Shown: positions 17,515-26,660, counted from the first letter of the stretch. The stretch is 64,000 bases of DNA from DASUFP01 sp036274495 (GCA_036274495.1 DASUFP010000023.1:1-64000); one strand, 5' to 3'. Numbers and translations: made by a program. The notes: a model not told the origin generated them from the letters alone.

Positions 17515-19767
17515 TTACCGCTTTCCTTTCTTTTTCTTCTTTTTAAAATCTCCGGGAGTCTTTACAGGCTTTCGCGGATTGACTTCAGTTTGTCCTGCCA
17601 GCAGAAAATCAATTTGTTTTTTTGACAGGTCGGTATTCTTTATTTCCACTTTTACGCCATCACCTAATCGAAACAGCACGCCGGAGCGGTGTCCTATGAT
17701 ACAATAATTTTGTTCGTCAAATTCATAATAATCGTTTCCGATGTCACGCAGCCGCACAAGCCCTTCACATTTGTTCTCCACCAGCTCAACATAAAAACCC
17801 CATTCGGTTACACCCGATATGATTCCATCAAAAACAATCCCCTTTTTATCTTCAAGGTATTGCACTTGTTTGTATTTTATGGATGCGCGCTCTGCCTCCG
17901 AAGCTTTAATTTCCATGTCGGTTGAGTGCTGACACATTTCTTCGTATGGCTTTTCGTCTACCGATTTACCTCCGTGCATATACAAATCAAGCAGCCTGTG
18001 TACTAACACATCCGGATAACGCCTGATGGGAGAAGTAAAATGCGTGTAGTAATCAAACGCCAGTCCGTAATGGCCAATATTTTCTGTAGTATACACCGCC
18101 TTTGCCATAGTACGAATGGCCAGCTGTTCAAGTACATTCTGTTCCTTTTTGCCGCGCACTTCGTGCATCAGCCGGTTCAATGAATGTGCAATCTCCTTAT
18201 CAGATTTGGTATCAATTGTGTATCCGAATTTACCCGCGAACAAACGGAAATTTTGCAGTTTCTCAGGAACCGGAGAGTCGTGAATCCTGTAAACAAACAC
18301 GGGTGGCTTCGGAAAGAGTTTTTTATTGTCTGCAGAAATTTTCCGCCCTATAAATTCGGCCACTTTTCTGTTGGCCAAAAGCATAAACTCTTCAATCAGT
18401 TTGTTTGAATCTTTGTTTTCTTTTGTGTAAACACCTACGGGATATCCCTTATCGTCGAGCCGGAATTTGATTTCGGATTTCTCAAATGAAATGGCGCCTT
18501 TCTTAAATCGGTTTTCCCGTAATATTTTAGCAATGCGATGCATCAGGAACAACTCTTCTTTCAGATCACCGGAACCCGTTTCAAGTACCTCCTGAGCTTC
18601 TTCATAGGTAAATCTCCTGTCGGAGTGTATTACGGTTCGGCCGAACCATTCATCTGTTACTGTGCCGTCATCTTTAATTTTGAAGACTGCAGAATAACAT
18701 AACTTATCTTCTTTTGGCCGCAACGAACAAACATTATTAGAGAGCTTTTCGGGAAGCATCGGAATCACCCTGTCGACGAGATATACTGATGTGGCTCGGT
18801 CATAGGCCTCCTCATCCATAATGGATCCCTGTTTCAGGTAATACGATACATCAGCAATGTGCACCCCAATTTCCCATGTACCATCGTCGTTGTTTTTTAC
18901 TGATAACGCGTCATCAAAATCTTTTGCATCAACCGGGTCGATAGTAAAAGTGGTTGTTTTACGAAAGTCGCGCCGCCTTTTTATTTCAGCTGCAGGAATG
19001 GAGAGACCAATTTTTTCCGCATCCGCCTCTACATCATCCGGAAAGCGTATGGGGAATCCGTACTCTACCAGAATGGCATTCATTTCGGTGTTGTTGTCGC
19101 CGGGATCTCCGAGAATTTCAACCACCTCCCCCTGGGGATTTTTGGCATCTACAGGCCAGTCGGTAATTTTTACAACAACCTTTTGTCCGTGTGCCGCACC
19201 GTTAAGTTTTGATCCGGGAATAAATATATCTGCCGGCATACGGTTGCTATCCGGAACCAGAAAGGCGTACTTAGGTAACACCTGTAGCGTACCCGCAAAT
19301 TCACTTTTTGAACGCTGCAGCACCTCGACCACCTCTCCCTCTTTTCGTTTACCCTCTCTTACTGCAAAGAGCTGAATTTTTACCGTATCACCGTTAAGGG
19401 CATTTAACGTATTACGCGGCGCGATGAAAATATCCTCATCAAAATTTTCATTCATCACAAAGGCTGTGCCTTTGGTTGTGATTTCAATTACACCCTCGAC
19501 AAATATTTCATCCGGAATGTACCGGTAACGACCTCTGTCAACCTCTTCGATATCTTCTGCAGCCTTCAGATCGTCCATAACGGCCAGCACTATTTTACGG
19601 TTTTTGTCACGATCGTCCTTGTAAAGAAAGGCTTCTGCTATTTCCGGGTCGTGTTGATCGACGAGTTTCAATACCTGTTTATAATTCAGGTTGCGGGTGG
19701 GGTGTTTTCTGAAAATCCTTAACAGTGCCTGATGCAGCTCTTTAGGATCGTGATTTTTCTTCTTCAT
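17515..19767 (-). CDS. rnr: Ribonuclease R
   Basis: A processive 3'-5' exoribonuclease that degrades structured RNA. With the ATG at 19767 the protein has 750 residues; a TTG three codons upstream is a less likely start. Domain order is an N-terminal winged-helix-like region, two cold-shock OB domains (for example GVIEITTKGTAFVMNENFDEDIFI), the RNB catalytic domain (TIDPVDAKDFDDALS near residue 280 with the metal-binding aspartates, then HIADVSYYL, and HFTSPIRRYPDV), an S1 domain (about 642-725) and a lysine-rich tail (KKKKKKGKR). A near-perfect Bacteroidota promoter lies only a few bases upstream of the ATG. It converges on the large T9SS gene. Confidence 0.95.
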   Translation of the reverse strand: MKKKNHDPKELHQALLRIFRKHPTRNLNYKQVLKLVDQHDPEIAEAFLYKDDRDKNRKIVLAVMDDLKAAEDIEEVDRGRYRYIPDEIFVEGVIEITTKGTAFVMNENFDEDIFIAPRNTLNALNGDTVKIQLFAVREGKRKEGEVVEVLQRSKSEFAGTLQVLPKYAFLVPDSNRMPADIFIPGSKLNGAAHGQKVVVKITDWPVDAKNPQGEVVEILGDPGDNNTEMNAILVEYGFPIRFPDDVEADAEKIGLSIPAAEIKRRRDFRKTTTFTIDPVDAKDFDDALSVKNNDDGTWEIGVHIADVSYYLKQGSIMDEEAYDRATSVYLVDRVIPMLPEKLSNNVCSLRPKEDKLCYSAVFKIKDDGTVTDEWFGRTVIHSDRRFTYEEAQEVLETGSGDLKEELFLMHRIAKILRENRFKKGAISFEKSEIKFRLDDKGYPVGVYTKENKDSNKLIEEFMLLANRKVAEFIGRKISADNKKLFPKPPVFVYRIHDSPVPEKLQNFRLFAGKFGYTIDTKSDKEIAHSLNRLMHEVRGKKEQNVLEQLAIRTMAKAVYTTENIGHYGLAFDYYTHFTSPIRRYPDVLVHRLLDLYMHGGKSVDEKPYEEMCQHSTDMEIKASEAERASIKYKQVQYLEDKKGIVFDGIISGVTEWGFYVELVENKCEGLVRLRDIGNDYYEFDEQNYCIIGHRSGVLFRLGDGVKVEIKNTDLSKKQIDFLLAGQTEVNPRKPVKTPGDFKKKKKKGKR

Positions 19768-19773
19768 AATAGA

Positions 19774-19802
19774 CAAAGGTAGCTACATTCCGGCCCTTCC
19801 AA
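19774..19802 (-). promoter_or_regulatory. Bacteroidota-type promoter of rnr
   Basis: On the minus strand TTG (19802-19800) is followed after 18 nt by TACCTTTG (19781-19774), matching the TANNTTTG -7 box. The TTTG ends only 6 nt before the rnr ATG, so the transcript should have a very short leader or none. This also supports the ATG over the upstream TTG start. Confidence 0.6.
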
Positions 19803-19815
19803 CCACTTTTTTTAT

Positions 19816-19823
19816 TATGTTTG
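19816..19823 (+). promoter_or_regulatory. TANNTTTG -7 box before the biotin carrier gene
   Basis: TATGTTTG lies 4 nt before the ATG at 19828 and matches the Bacteroidota -7 element. No clear TTG -33 box is seen at the expected distance. If used, the mRNA would be essentially leaderless. It is back to back with the rnr promoter. Confidence 0.4.
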
Positions 19824-19827
19824 TGTA

Positions 19828-20334
19828 ATGGAATACCAGGTTACCGTGAATGAAAAACGGGTTATTCAGTTAACTCCTTCCGAAAATGGTGGTTTTGTAT
19901 CCGGCCCCGACACTTTTCAGCCCGATATCAGGGTTACCGGCCCCGGAGAGTTCAGTGTGATACTAAATAACAGGTCGTATGTTGCCGAAATTATCAGCAC
20001 CGACCTGACCCAAAAATCCTTTAAGGTGAGGGTCAATGGCAATGAGTATGTACTTAAAATTGCCGACAAATACGACAAACTGTTGCAGGAGCTTGGCATG
20101 GATGCTTCGGCATCGCGCAAAGCCGGCGACTTAAAAGCACCAATGCCGGGACTTGTTGTTGATGTTGCAATTGAAGAGGGTATGGATGTGAGAAAGGGCG
20201 ACAAGCTCATTGTGCTTGAAGCTATGAAAATGGAAAACATTTTGAAGGCTGCTGCCGATGGCCGTGTAAAAAAAATTAATGTAATCAAAGGAAATACAGT
20301 CGAAAAAAACACTGTACTTGTGCAGTTCCAATAA
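19828..20334 (+). CDS. Biotin carboxyl carrier protein (biotin/lipoyl-binding)
   Basis: A 168-residue carrier whose C-terminal half is a biotinyl domain: APMPGLVVDV, then the biotinylation motif EAMKMEN with the acceptor lysine, then the second half-barrel ending NTVLVQFQ. The first about 90 residues are a beta-rich extension (YQVTVNEKRVIQL). This layout is that of the stand-alone carrier or detached C-terminal part of acyl-CoA (propionyl- or methylcrotonyl-type) carboxylases in Bacteroidota, rather than of AccB, whose linker is Pro/Ala-rich. The partner carboxylase and transferase are not in the window. The next gene, a superoxide dismutase, starts 8 nt later and is probably co-transcribed. 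Confidence 0.88.
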   Translation: MEYQVTVNEKRVIQLTPSENGGFVSGPDTFQPDIRVTGPGEFSVILNNRSYVAEIISTDLTQKSFKVRVNGNEYVLKIADKYDKLLQELGMDASASRKAGDLKAPMPGLVVDVAIEEGMDVRKGDKLIVLEAMKMENILKAAADGRVKKINVIKGNTVEKNTVLVQFQ

Positions 20335-20342
20335 TACATATC

Positions 20343-21050
20343 ATGAAAAAATCTACCCGTCGTTCGTTCATAAGGCAAACAGCATTTGCCGCCGCCGCTG
20401 TTCCGGTACTTGGTTCTTTTAATTCATTTGCATTAACCGCTGATGAGCCGTTTACGTTACCGCCATTACCCTATTCACATGATGCCCTCGAGCCGTACAT
20501 TGATACACTTACGATGCAGATTCATCATGGCAAACACCATCAGGGTTATGTAAACAATTTAAACAAGGCGGTTGCCGATGCAGGTATAAAAAATCCTGAT
20601 CTCGTTTCGCTCTTAAAAACGGCAGGAAAGCAACCAATGGCTATTCGCAATAATGGCGGCGGCCATTACAACCATTCAATGTTTTGGGAATTGATGACGC
20701 CTGCAGGAGGCGGTGAGCCCAAAGGCCCGGTATCGGACGCCATCAATGCATCTTTCGGCAGCTTTTCATCGTTTCGCGATAAATTTAATGCAGCTGCCAA
20801 TACCCGGTTTGGTTCAGGGTGGGCCTGGCTGGTTGCCGATGGCGGAAAACTAACTATTGGCTCTACACCCAATCAGGATAACCCACTGATGGATATTTCA
20901 GATATAAAAGGCAATCCCATAATGGGCATTGATGTTTGGGAACATGCTTACTACCTGAAGTACCAGAATAAACGCGCCGACTATGTCAATGCCTGGTGGA
21001 GTTTGATTAACTGGAATGAGGTGAACAAGCGATTGGCGGCTTCGAAGTAA
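20343..21050 (+). CDS. Superoxide dismutase, Mn-type, exported (Tat-like signal)
   Basis: A 235-residue Fe/Mn-family superoxide dismutase. The metal ligands are visible in IHHGKHHQGYV, GGHYNHSMFW and DVWEHAYY. The Gly before HYNH and the Gln in PNQDNPLM are the residues typical of the manganese form; cambialistic use is possible. Unlike most bacterial enzymes of the family it has an N-terminal extension, RRSFIRQTAFAAAAVPVLGSF, which looks like a twin-arginine signal peptide, so a periplasmic location is predicted. It is separated from the biotin carrier gene by 8 nt. Confidence 0.93.
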   Translation: MKKSTRRSFIRQTAFAAAAVPVLGSFNSFALTADEPFTLPPLPYSHDALEPYIDTLTMQIHHGKHHQGYVNNLNKAVADAGIKNPDLVSLLKTAGKQPMAIRNNGGGHYNHSMFWELMTPAGGGEPKGPVSDAINASFGSFSSFRDKFNAAANTRFGSGWAWLVADGGKLTIGSTPNQDNPLMDISDIKGNPIMGIDVWEHAYYLKYQNKRADYVNAWWSLINWNEVNKRLAASK

Positions 21051-21065
21051 TTTCGGAACAAAGCA

Positions 21066-22277
21066 TTAATTTTTGATGTGATCGAATTTGCCATAGTATA
21101 TTTTACTTCCCACCCGGATTTTTACAAAGTATAAACCTTGTGCCATATTTTCAAATTGCAATTGCAATAGATCATTATTATTGTAAAGGTACTTTGTGTG
21201 AATTTGTCTTCCTTGCGGGGTTATGAGAATAACATCTTCTATTTGTGAACCTGCTAATTTTGGAAGCTTAACTGTTAAATGATTGATTGCCGGATTCGGG
21301 AAAACACTGAGCTCTTCGGCGACTTCAACAGAAGCAGGTAAACCAACCGGCATCCCCGGATTACAACTTTCCAAATCTGAAAAGTTTCCTGTAGTAAATG
21401 TAAAGGGAATAGGCGTTCCTATAGTTGCGGTGTTCTGATTTATTTTCACAGGCAGCAACGTTGCGGGATTAATTTGATTACCGATTCCTAATCCAACATA
21501 TAGTGTATCACCTAACATAAAACAACCATATGCATTTGCACAGTTAAACGAAACAGGAAAGGATTTTAAGAGATTGCCGGAGGAATTCATAACAAACAAC
21601 GAATCTGTGTGATAAGGAAATGTGGCCGGCCCAACAAAAAAATATACATTTCCGTTCGCGTCTACCGCCTGGTCAGCAACCATAATTAATCTTCCCGGCG
21701 GGCATGTATAAACAGTACTAATGATGCCGTTACTGTAATGAAACAGACTAAATACTGAAGAGGTTGTATAGCCATCTACATAAACATCATTTTCGAAGCC
21801 GCTACAATTTAAAAAGTTGATCACCGGAAAGCTCGAAATGGTATCCCAACTGCTGCCGTCAAATACATGTAAGCTGGATGGGCTGAAGGTCCCTGTGGCA
21901 AAAAAAGTGGGACTCATACCCGAAATTCCGGAATTATCATTTGCATAGGCAAGTCCCATTAAGAAGCTGTATGATGGGTAAGTAATACCTGTTGGAGTAA
22001 TTACTGAATTTACAAGTTGAAATTCCTGCAACAAATTAGTATTTTGTGAAATAACCCAAAACGAAGAAGGGTGGCAGGGAACCTGTCCGGAGAAAACCTG
22101 TTCCCCCGGTCCGGGTGCTTCTGAAAAACTCAAAGATAGTGATGATGTATCAGGAGTTTTTAATGAATCAACCACGCCGGTAGGCGACAAGAATTGAGCG
22201 GCTACCTCTGATGCAATCAATACAAAAAAAATTAATATTGCGTAAATCGGCAATCGTGTAAATGAACGTTTGAACAT
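21066..22277 (-). CDS. Secreted protein with T9SS type A sorting domain
   Basis: A 403-residue exported protein of unknown function. The N-terminus is a clear signal peptide (YAILIFFVLIASEVAAQ). The middle is a predicted beta-propeller-like region with repeated short strands (YASYSFLMGLAY-type spacing; FVGPATFPYHTDSLFVMNSS), without a motif that I can assign. The last about 80 residues form a type A T9SS C-terminal domain: the conserved FPNPAINHLTVKLP start, ILITPQGRQI, and the closing GLYFVKIRVGSKIYYGKF. It points the same way as the following T9SS cargo gene but is separated from it by 174 nt, so the two may be separate transcripts. Confidence 0.84.
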   Translation of the reverse strand: MFKRSFTRLPIYAILIFFVLIASEVAAQFLSPTGVVDSLKTPDTSSLSLSFSEAPGPGEQVFSGQVPCHPSSFWVISQNTNLLQEFQLVNSVITPTGITYPSYSFLMGLAYANDNSGISGMSPTFFATGTFSPSSLHVFDGSSWDTISSFPVINFLNCSGFENDVYVDGYTTSSVFSLFHYSNGIISTVYTCPPGRLIMVADQAVDANGNVYFFVGPATFPYHTDSLFVMNSSGNLLKSFPVSFNCANAYGCFMLGDTLYVGLGIGNQINPATLLPVKINQNTATIGTPIPFTFTTGNFSDLESCNPGMPVGLPASVEVAEELSVFPNPAINHLTVKLPKLAGSQIEDVILITPQGRQIHTKYLYNNNDLLQLQFENMAQGLYFVKIRVGSKIYYGKFDHIKN

Positions 22278-22451
22278 AAGTGTTTATCTTTTTGAAATGC
22301 GTGTATAATTGATATCCTCATTTTTATAAAATATTTATTTGTTCGCTACCAAACTATTTGTGATTTACACCTGCATACAATTAGGTGCATCATTGCCACA
22401 AACGAGAATATGAAATAGCAGGTAAAACATCAGACCATACATTTTGCCGAT

Positions 22452-24455
22452 TTAATTTTTTATAAACCGGCTTCTTACAATTTGCTCACCGGCATGTATC
22501 TGTACAAAATAAATTCCGTTCGATAGCGATGAAATATCCAGACTGTATTTAGTAGCATTAACCTGCCGTGGTGTTAGAGCGATAATCCGGCCGGCGACAT
22601 CCGAAACCATCAAATTGTCGGCAGAAAAAGGTTCTGATCCGGTTTCAAAATAAATGACAGATTGTGCAGGATTTGGATACAGCCGCACCTGACTGCTGTA
22701 TGTTTCATTTATACCGGTTGGAATTGTTGCTACAACATTCACCTGAGCAACCATCGCTGATTCACTGCTTCTGTTGAGATAATCGGTAAAACAATGAATA
22801 TCTGTGCAACCTGTCGGGTCGGTTATGGTGAGGCATATAGTGTAATAGGCGGCAGTAGGGTAAATATGAGAAGGGTAGGCCGCGGTATCCGTTAATCCGT
22901 CACCCCAGTCCCATAAATAACTCAATGGCGATGTGCCGGTTGCCTGATTGATTATCCAATAATGATGCTGCATCGCCGTGTCGGCCACTAATGTAAATGC
23001 GGCATCACAACTATCAGCATCGTTTATCACCGCAATATAGGTGTTGGGCCAGCTGTTGTTCAGCATCAGCAAACTGGAACCAAACGCTACGTTGTCATTG
23101 TCAAATGTTCCTGATACAGCAACTTTACCATCATCTGTACAGGCTACACCAAACTGCTTATAGCCCCACGAGCCGGGCATATATGTTCCACCAACATTTG
23201 TAGCCCATTCAACAGATCCTGTTTGATTATATTTTGCCAGAAACATATCCGACCAGAACCACTGATCGATGATCAAAGTGGTATCAGTACCAAATACTAT
23301 CGAGTCGCAATTAAAATAGCCGGTCGCATAGGCTTCACCGGATGAATTTACTGCCAGGTCAAATCCATAGATCTCTCCCACCCCGATTTCCCGTCTAGCC
23401 CATTGGAGAAGTCCGCCCGAACTGTATTTTACAATCAACATATCGCGGAAACTTGTGGGGGATCCCGTCAACTGTAACGTATCCGCAAAAATAGTATCGC
23501 TGATACAGGATCCGATGGCAAATACATTACCATACGGATCGGTTGCAGCATCGTAAAAATAACTATCGTATCCCTGTGAGGTAAGTGTAACCTGTCTGGC
23601 CCAACTAAGCACGCCTATTGAGTCATATTTTGCAACGAACAATTGATCGTGGTTGTCGCCATAAGGACTTACCAACGCTGTTGATCCGTTGAAAATAAGT
23701 GAGTCGCTGAAATAGACTCCCGAGATCACGGTGTTGCCAAAGCCATCACAGGAGACTCCGGTAGGCCAGTCGTAATTTGAACCCCCGGCTTTTACTGCCC
23801 AGAGAACTATTCCGTTCGGATCCAGTTTAGCTAGAAAAATATCTTCTGAACCGGGATTGGTATTTGTAAGGGTAAAGGAACCAAGAGTGAGTGTTGCGCC
23901 TTTAAATGATCCGGTAACCAGAAAATTACCGTGAGGATCAACAGAGGCTGACTCCACCCATTCATCGGCTGTTGTACCGGCAGATATGGCCCATAGTATA
24001 TTTCCGTTTGTATCATACTTTACCATGCAGATATCCTGATTCGGCGACCCCGCATTGTACAGCACTGTACTTCCAAACACTGCAGAATCTCCAAGGAAAG
24101 ATGTAGCGACAAATAAATCAGACGAAGCGTCTACGGCGATAGCATGAGGAGTGGAAACGTCATAACCGCCATCGGTTTTTGCCCATAAAACGGTTCCTGC
24201 GGCATCATACTTTACAACATATAATGATCCTCCGGCGCTGATTAATGTGGATCCTCCGATTACGATTGTATCCCCATAAAATGCGCCGGCAGCATATACA
24301 TTATCATTAACATCGGTTGCAACCGCGCAACCTTCAATATCAGCATTTGAGGAATAATCTGCAACTTCATGTGCCCATTGCCATTGTTGGGTAAATGCTA
24401 CAACCGGATTAAGCAAGAGGACAGTTAATAGAAGATGGGATAGTTGAGTTTTCAT
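22452..24455 (-). CDS. Secreted SBBP-repeat protein with PKD and T9SS type A domains
   Basis: A 667-residue exported protein. After the signal peptide (ending VAFTQQ) come about eight beta-propeller repeats of the SBBP kind, each with a VKYDxxGxxLWA core (for example VVKYDAAGTVLWAK and MVKYDTNGNILWAIS) and a VAVDASSDLFV- or VSCDGFGNTVISG-type strand. A PKD domain follows (YLWDWGDGLTDTAAYPSHIY, about residues 505-565). The final about 85 residues are a type A T9SS sorting domain (RLYPNPAQSVIYF, LSNGIYFVQIHAGEQIVRSRF). Its role on the cell surface is unknown; propeller-only cargo of this kind is abundant in Bacteroidota. Confidence 0.86.
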   Translation of the reverse strand: MKTQLSHLLLTVLLLNPVVAFTQQWQWAHEVADYSSNADIEGCAVATDVNDNVYAAGAFYGDTIVIGGSTLISAGGSLYVVKYDAAGTVLWAKTDGGYDVSTPHAIAVDASSDLFVATSFLGDSAVFGSTVLYNAGSPNQDICMVKYDTNGNILWAISAGTTADEWVESASVDPHGNFLVTGSFKGATLTLGSFTLTNTNPGSEDIFLAKLDPNGIVLWAVKAGGSNYDWPTGVSCDGFGNTVISGVYFSDSLIFNGSTALVSPYGDNHDQLFVAKYDSIGVLSWARQVTLTSQGYDSYFYDAATDPYGNVFAIGSCISDTIFADTLQLTGSPTSFRDMLIVKYSSGGLLQWARREIGVGEIYGFDLAVNSSGEAYATGYFNCDSIVFGTDTTLIIDQWFWSDMFLAKYNQTGSVEWATNVGGTYMPGSWGYKQFGVACTDDGKVAVSGTFDNDNVAFGSSLLMLNNSWPNTYIAVINDADSCDAAFTLVADTAMQHHYWIINQATGTSPLSYLWDWGDGLTDTAAYPSHIYPTAAYYTICLTITDPTGCTDIHCFTDYLNRSSESAMVAQVNVVATIPTGINETYSSQVRLYPNPAQSVIYFETGSEPFSADNLMVSDVAGRIIALTPRQVNATKYSLDISSLSNGIYFVQIHAGEQIVRSRFIKN

Positions 24456-24694
24456 TTTGTGGAGATTTTATCCACCTGACAATCGTGGGGTTTAACTAAA
24501 AGTACCAATAATCCTCGATTTTACCAAATAGTCGATTACGGCATCAACCATATCACATGGTCCATGTTTTTTTGTCCGGCAGCAATAGGGCGAAGAGGAG
24601 CATCAGAGCCTTAAGCCCTGACGGATCAACATTTCATCCTAAAGTTTTATTCCGACAAAATACCCTCTGTTGGTTTGTCGTGCAGGGGCGATGG

Positions 24695-25594
24695 TTATTT
24701 AGAAGTAGAATCAGGTTTCTGCGACATTTCCTCCAGTCCGTCTTCGATCATATTATAAAACTGATCCAGCTTAGGTAGCACCACGATTCTGGTTCTGCGG
24801 TTACGCGCTTTGTTCTCCGGAGTATCGTTGTCGTTTAACGGGATATACGAACTTCTGCCTGCAGCGGTCATCCGTGCGGGATCCACTTTATACTGCTCCT
24901 GCAAAATTTTTACAACTGTGGTAGCCCTGAGTACACTCAGATCCCAATTGTCTTTGATACACGGCTGACTGATGGGAACATTATCGGTATGTCCTTCCAC
25001 CATAAATTCAAATTCGGGTTTGTTATTGATAACCTGAGCAACTTTGCCAAGCACAGCGCTTGCTTTTTCGGTTACATCATAACTACCGCTTTTAAATAAC
25101 AACTTATCAGAAATTGAAATAAACACCACTCCCTTTTCTACATTGATTTCAATATCCGAGTCAGCCATATTACCCAGCACACCTTTCAGGCTTGTTACCA
25201 ATGCCAGATTTACGGAATCTTTTCTGTTCACCGCTTCGTTCAGACGCATAATGGTCAGATCTTTCTCCCGCAGGCTTTCCAATGATTTTTCCAGATTCTC
25301 TGCACCTTTTGCACTTAAAGTGGTCATATTACCCATTTGTTTAATCAAATCCTGATTGGAAGTTTTGAGATAGTCGATTTGACCGGCAAGGCTCTTGGCG
25401 TTTGCTTCGGCAGCTGTTTTATCATTCAGGCATGAATTTAATTTTTGATTGGCTTCATCCAGTTGTGCCGTCATATCAAGATATTTTGCTTCCATGCTTT
25501 TGTATTGTGACTCCATGCTGGAATATTTTTTACTGGAAACACATGATGACAACATCACTAATACCAATAGAACGGTTGGAGCTTTGAGTTTCAT
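24695..25594 (-). CDS. OmpA family lipoprotein with coiled coil
   Basis: A 299-residue envelope lipoprotein. The signal peptide ends in LSSC, followed by a long helical coiled coil (about residues 25-135, repeated MESQYKSMEAKYLDMTAQL-like heptads). The OmpA/MotB peptidoglycan-binding domain spans about 165-280 (VFISISDKLLFKSGSYDV, EGHTDNVPI, LSVLRATTVVKIL, NRRTRIVV). It probably links the outer membrane to peptidoglycan. This arrangement is common in Bacteroidota as a stand-alone protein. Immediately upstream lies a repeat-rich accessory region, so it marks the edge of the conserved part. Confidence 0.9.
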   Translation of the reverse strand: MKLKAPTVLLVLVMLSSCVSSKKYSSMESQYKSMEAKYLDMTAQLDEANQKLNSCLNDKTAAEANAKSLAGQIDYLKTSNQDLIKQMGNMTTLSAKGAENLEKSLESLREKDLTIMRLNEAVNRKDSVNLALVTSLKGVLGNMADSDIEINVEKGVVFISISDKLLFKSGSYDVTEKASAVLGKVAQVINNKPEFEFMVEGHTDNVPISQPCIKDNWDLSVLRATTVVKILQEQYKVDPARMTAAGRSSYIPLNDNDTPENKARNRRTRIVVLPKLDQFYNMIEDGLEEMSQKPDSTSK

Positions 25595-25880
25595 AGTACA
25601 GTGGGTTTAGTTAGCAATAATAGGATTGTTGTTAAAGTAATAGTAATTTGACAAACCACCTAATTAAATGGCGATTTGGTTGAATAATTTTATAAAATTG
25701 AACGATAGGATCTGAAAAAAGTATGATAGAAATCAAGTATCATAGGTCAGATAGCAACATATTAATATACAAACATTTAATCAGATCTTTTCCGATTCAA
25801 ATTTAAAACGGTCAAAGATTTTTCCCCGCACGGGTCCTCGTCTGTCGGGCCGGTACGAGATATGGGACGAGGATCTCCCC

Positions 25881-25907
25881 ACCTCGTCCTCGCCTGTGGC
25901 GAGGATG
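25881..25907 (+). repeat. REP palindrome, copy 1
   Basis: A 27-nt element containing the inverted repeat CCTCGCC-TGT-GGCGAGG. It is identical over all 27 nt to copy 2 and lies downstream of the 3' end of the RAYT transposase gene. Confidence 0.85.
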
Positions 25908-26002
25908 ATTGGACTGGACAATGATTCTGGTTGTAAGTGAACATATTCGCTAATTTAAAATAATTTGAACTTCATAGCGTGCAGCTCACATTATTTCAAC
26001 TC

Positions 26003-26029
26003 ACCTCGTCCTCGCCTGTGGCGAGGATG
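26003..26029 (+). repeat. REP palindrome, copy 2
   Basis: Identical in sequence and orientation to the copy at 25881-25907, 122 nt away. It is bracketed by two copies of the 16-nt word CTCACATTATTTCAAC. Confidence 0.85.
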
Positions 26030-26082
26030 CTTGGATTTGCGCCTCACATTATTTCAACCTTTACAAGCCCTTTGATTTCCGC

Positions 26083-26598
26083 TTAATCCCGTGCAGAGCT
26101 ATATAAATAATCTTCCGGAATTGCCACAATTCCTTCTTCAGCGGGATTGTAATGTATGTAATTCAGTTTTTGGTCTATAAAATTAGGACGAAACGGCTTC
26201 AGCTCTATTGCATGATTTGATTCCTGCCAGAATTTGTATTTTGTAATCCGCTTATCCTTTTTCCCTTCCGATTTAAATATTTCTAAAAAGTTTTCGCGTT
26301 TGCTTTCGGGCTCTTCTTCAATCAACTTGATCACTTCCTTAGCTGTGTGTTCTTTAAAAACCCTGATTATTGGACTAAGCTCATATCCTTCGCGAGCTGA
26401 GGCGAGCAGATGCAAATGATTTGTCATAAGGCACCAGGCATGTACAGTTAAACCCTTATTATCTATGCAATAATTCAATGAATCAACAATGGCTGTTTTG
26501 TGATTCATCCGGCTAAATACATCCAACCAATTAACAACGGTAAATGTTAAAAAGTATATTGCGTTTTGATCACGTATATAATAGCGGTCACCTGACAT
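26083..26598 (-). CDS. REP-associated tyrosine transposase (RAYT, Y1/HUH family)
   Basis: A 171-residue single-strand DNA transposase of the TnpA_REP group, related to IS200/IS605 transposases. The HUH metal-binding motif is seen in HAWCLMTNHLHLLAS (about residues 54-68), and the likely nucleophilic tyrosine lies in LNYIHYNPAEEGIV near residue 150. The start YFLTFTVVNWLDVFSR is typical. RAYTs are held to process or spread REP palindromes and are usually single-copy and domesticated. Here REP copies flank the gene: two at its 3' side in one orientation and one at its 5' side in the other. The gene appears intact. Confidence 0.92.
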   Translation of the reverse strand: MSGDRYYIRDQNAIYFLTFTVVNWLDVFSRMNHKTAIVDSLNYCIDNKGLTVHAWCLMTNHLHLLASAREGYELSPIIRVFKEHTAKEVIKLIEEEPESKRENFLEIFKSEGKKDKRITKYKFWQESNHAIELKPFRPNFIDQKLNYIHYNPAEEGIVAIPEDYLYSSARD

Positions 26599-26635
26599 AA
26601 AAAAAATTAAATGTTAATATTATATCTGCTAAAAA

Positions 26636-26660
26636 CATCCTCGCCATAGGCGAGGACGAG
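26636..26660 (-). repeat. REP palindrome, copy 3 (inverted orientation)
   Basis: Reverse complement of copies 1 and 2 with one change in 25 nt (the loop reads TAT instead of TGT on the minus strand). It lies just upstream of the RAYT gene and runs directly into the relic of a second RAYT. Confidence 0.85.

Larger units (their letters stand above)
25595..26082. other. Repeat-bearing intergenic region upstream of the RAYT gene's 3' end
   Basis: A 488-nt gap without a supportable gene. The first about 230 nt are AT-rich and presumably carry the OmpA lipoprotein promoter. From about 25833 GC-rich palindromes appear: GGACGAGG (25865-25872) can pair with CCTCGTCC (25882-25889), overlapping the first REP copy. 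The 16-nt word CTCACATTATTTCAAC occurs twice (25985-26000 and 26043-26058), once on each side of the second REP copy. Confidence 0.65.

Noticed and set aside
25881..26660. CRISPR array
   Set aside because: The repeats are few, occur in both orientations and are unevenly spaced; they are REP palindromes next to a RAYT gene, and no cas gene is present.
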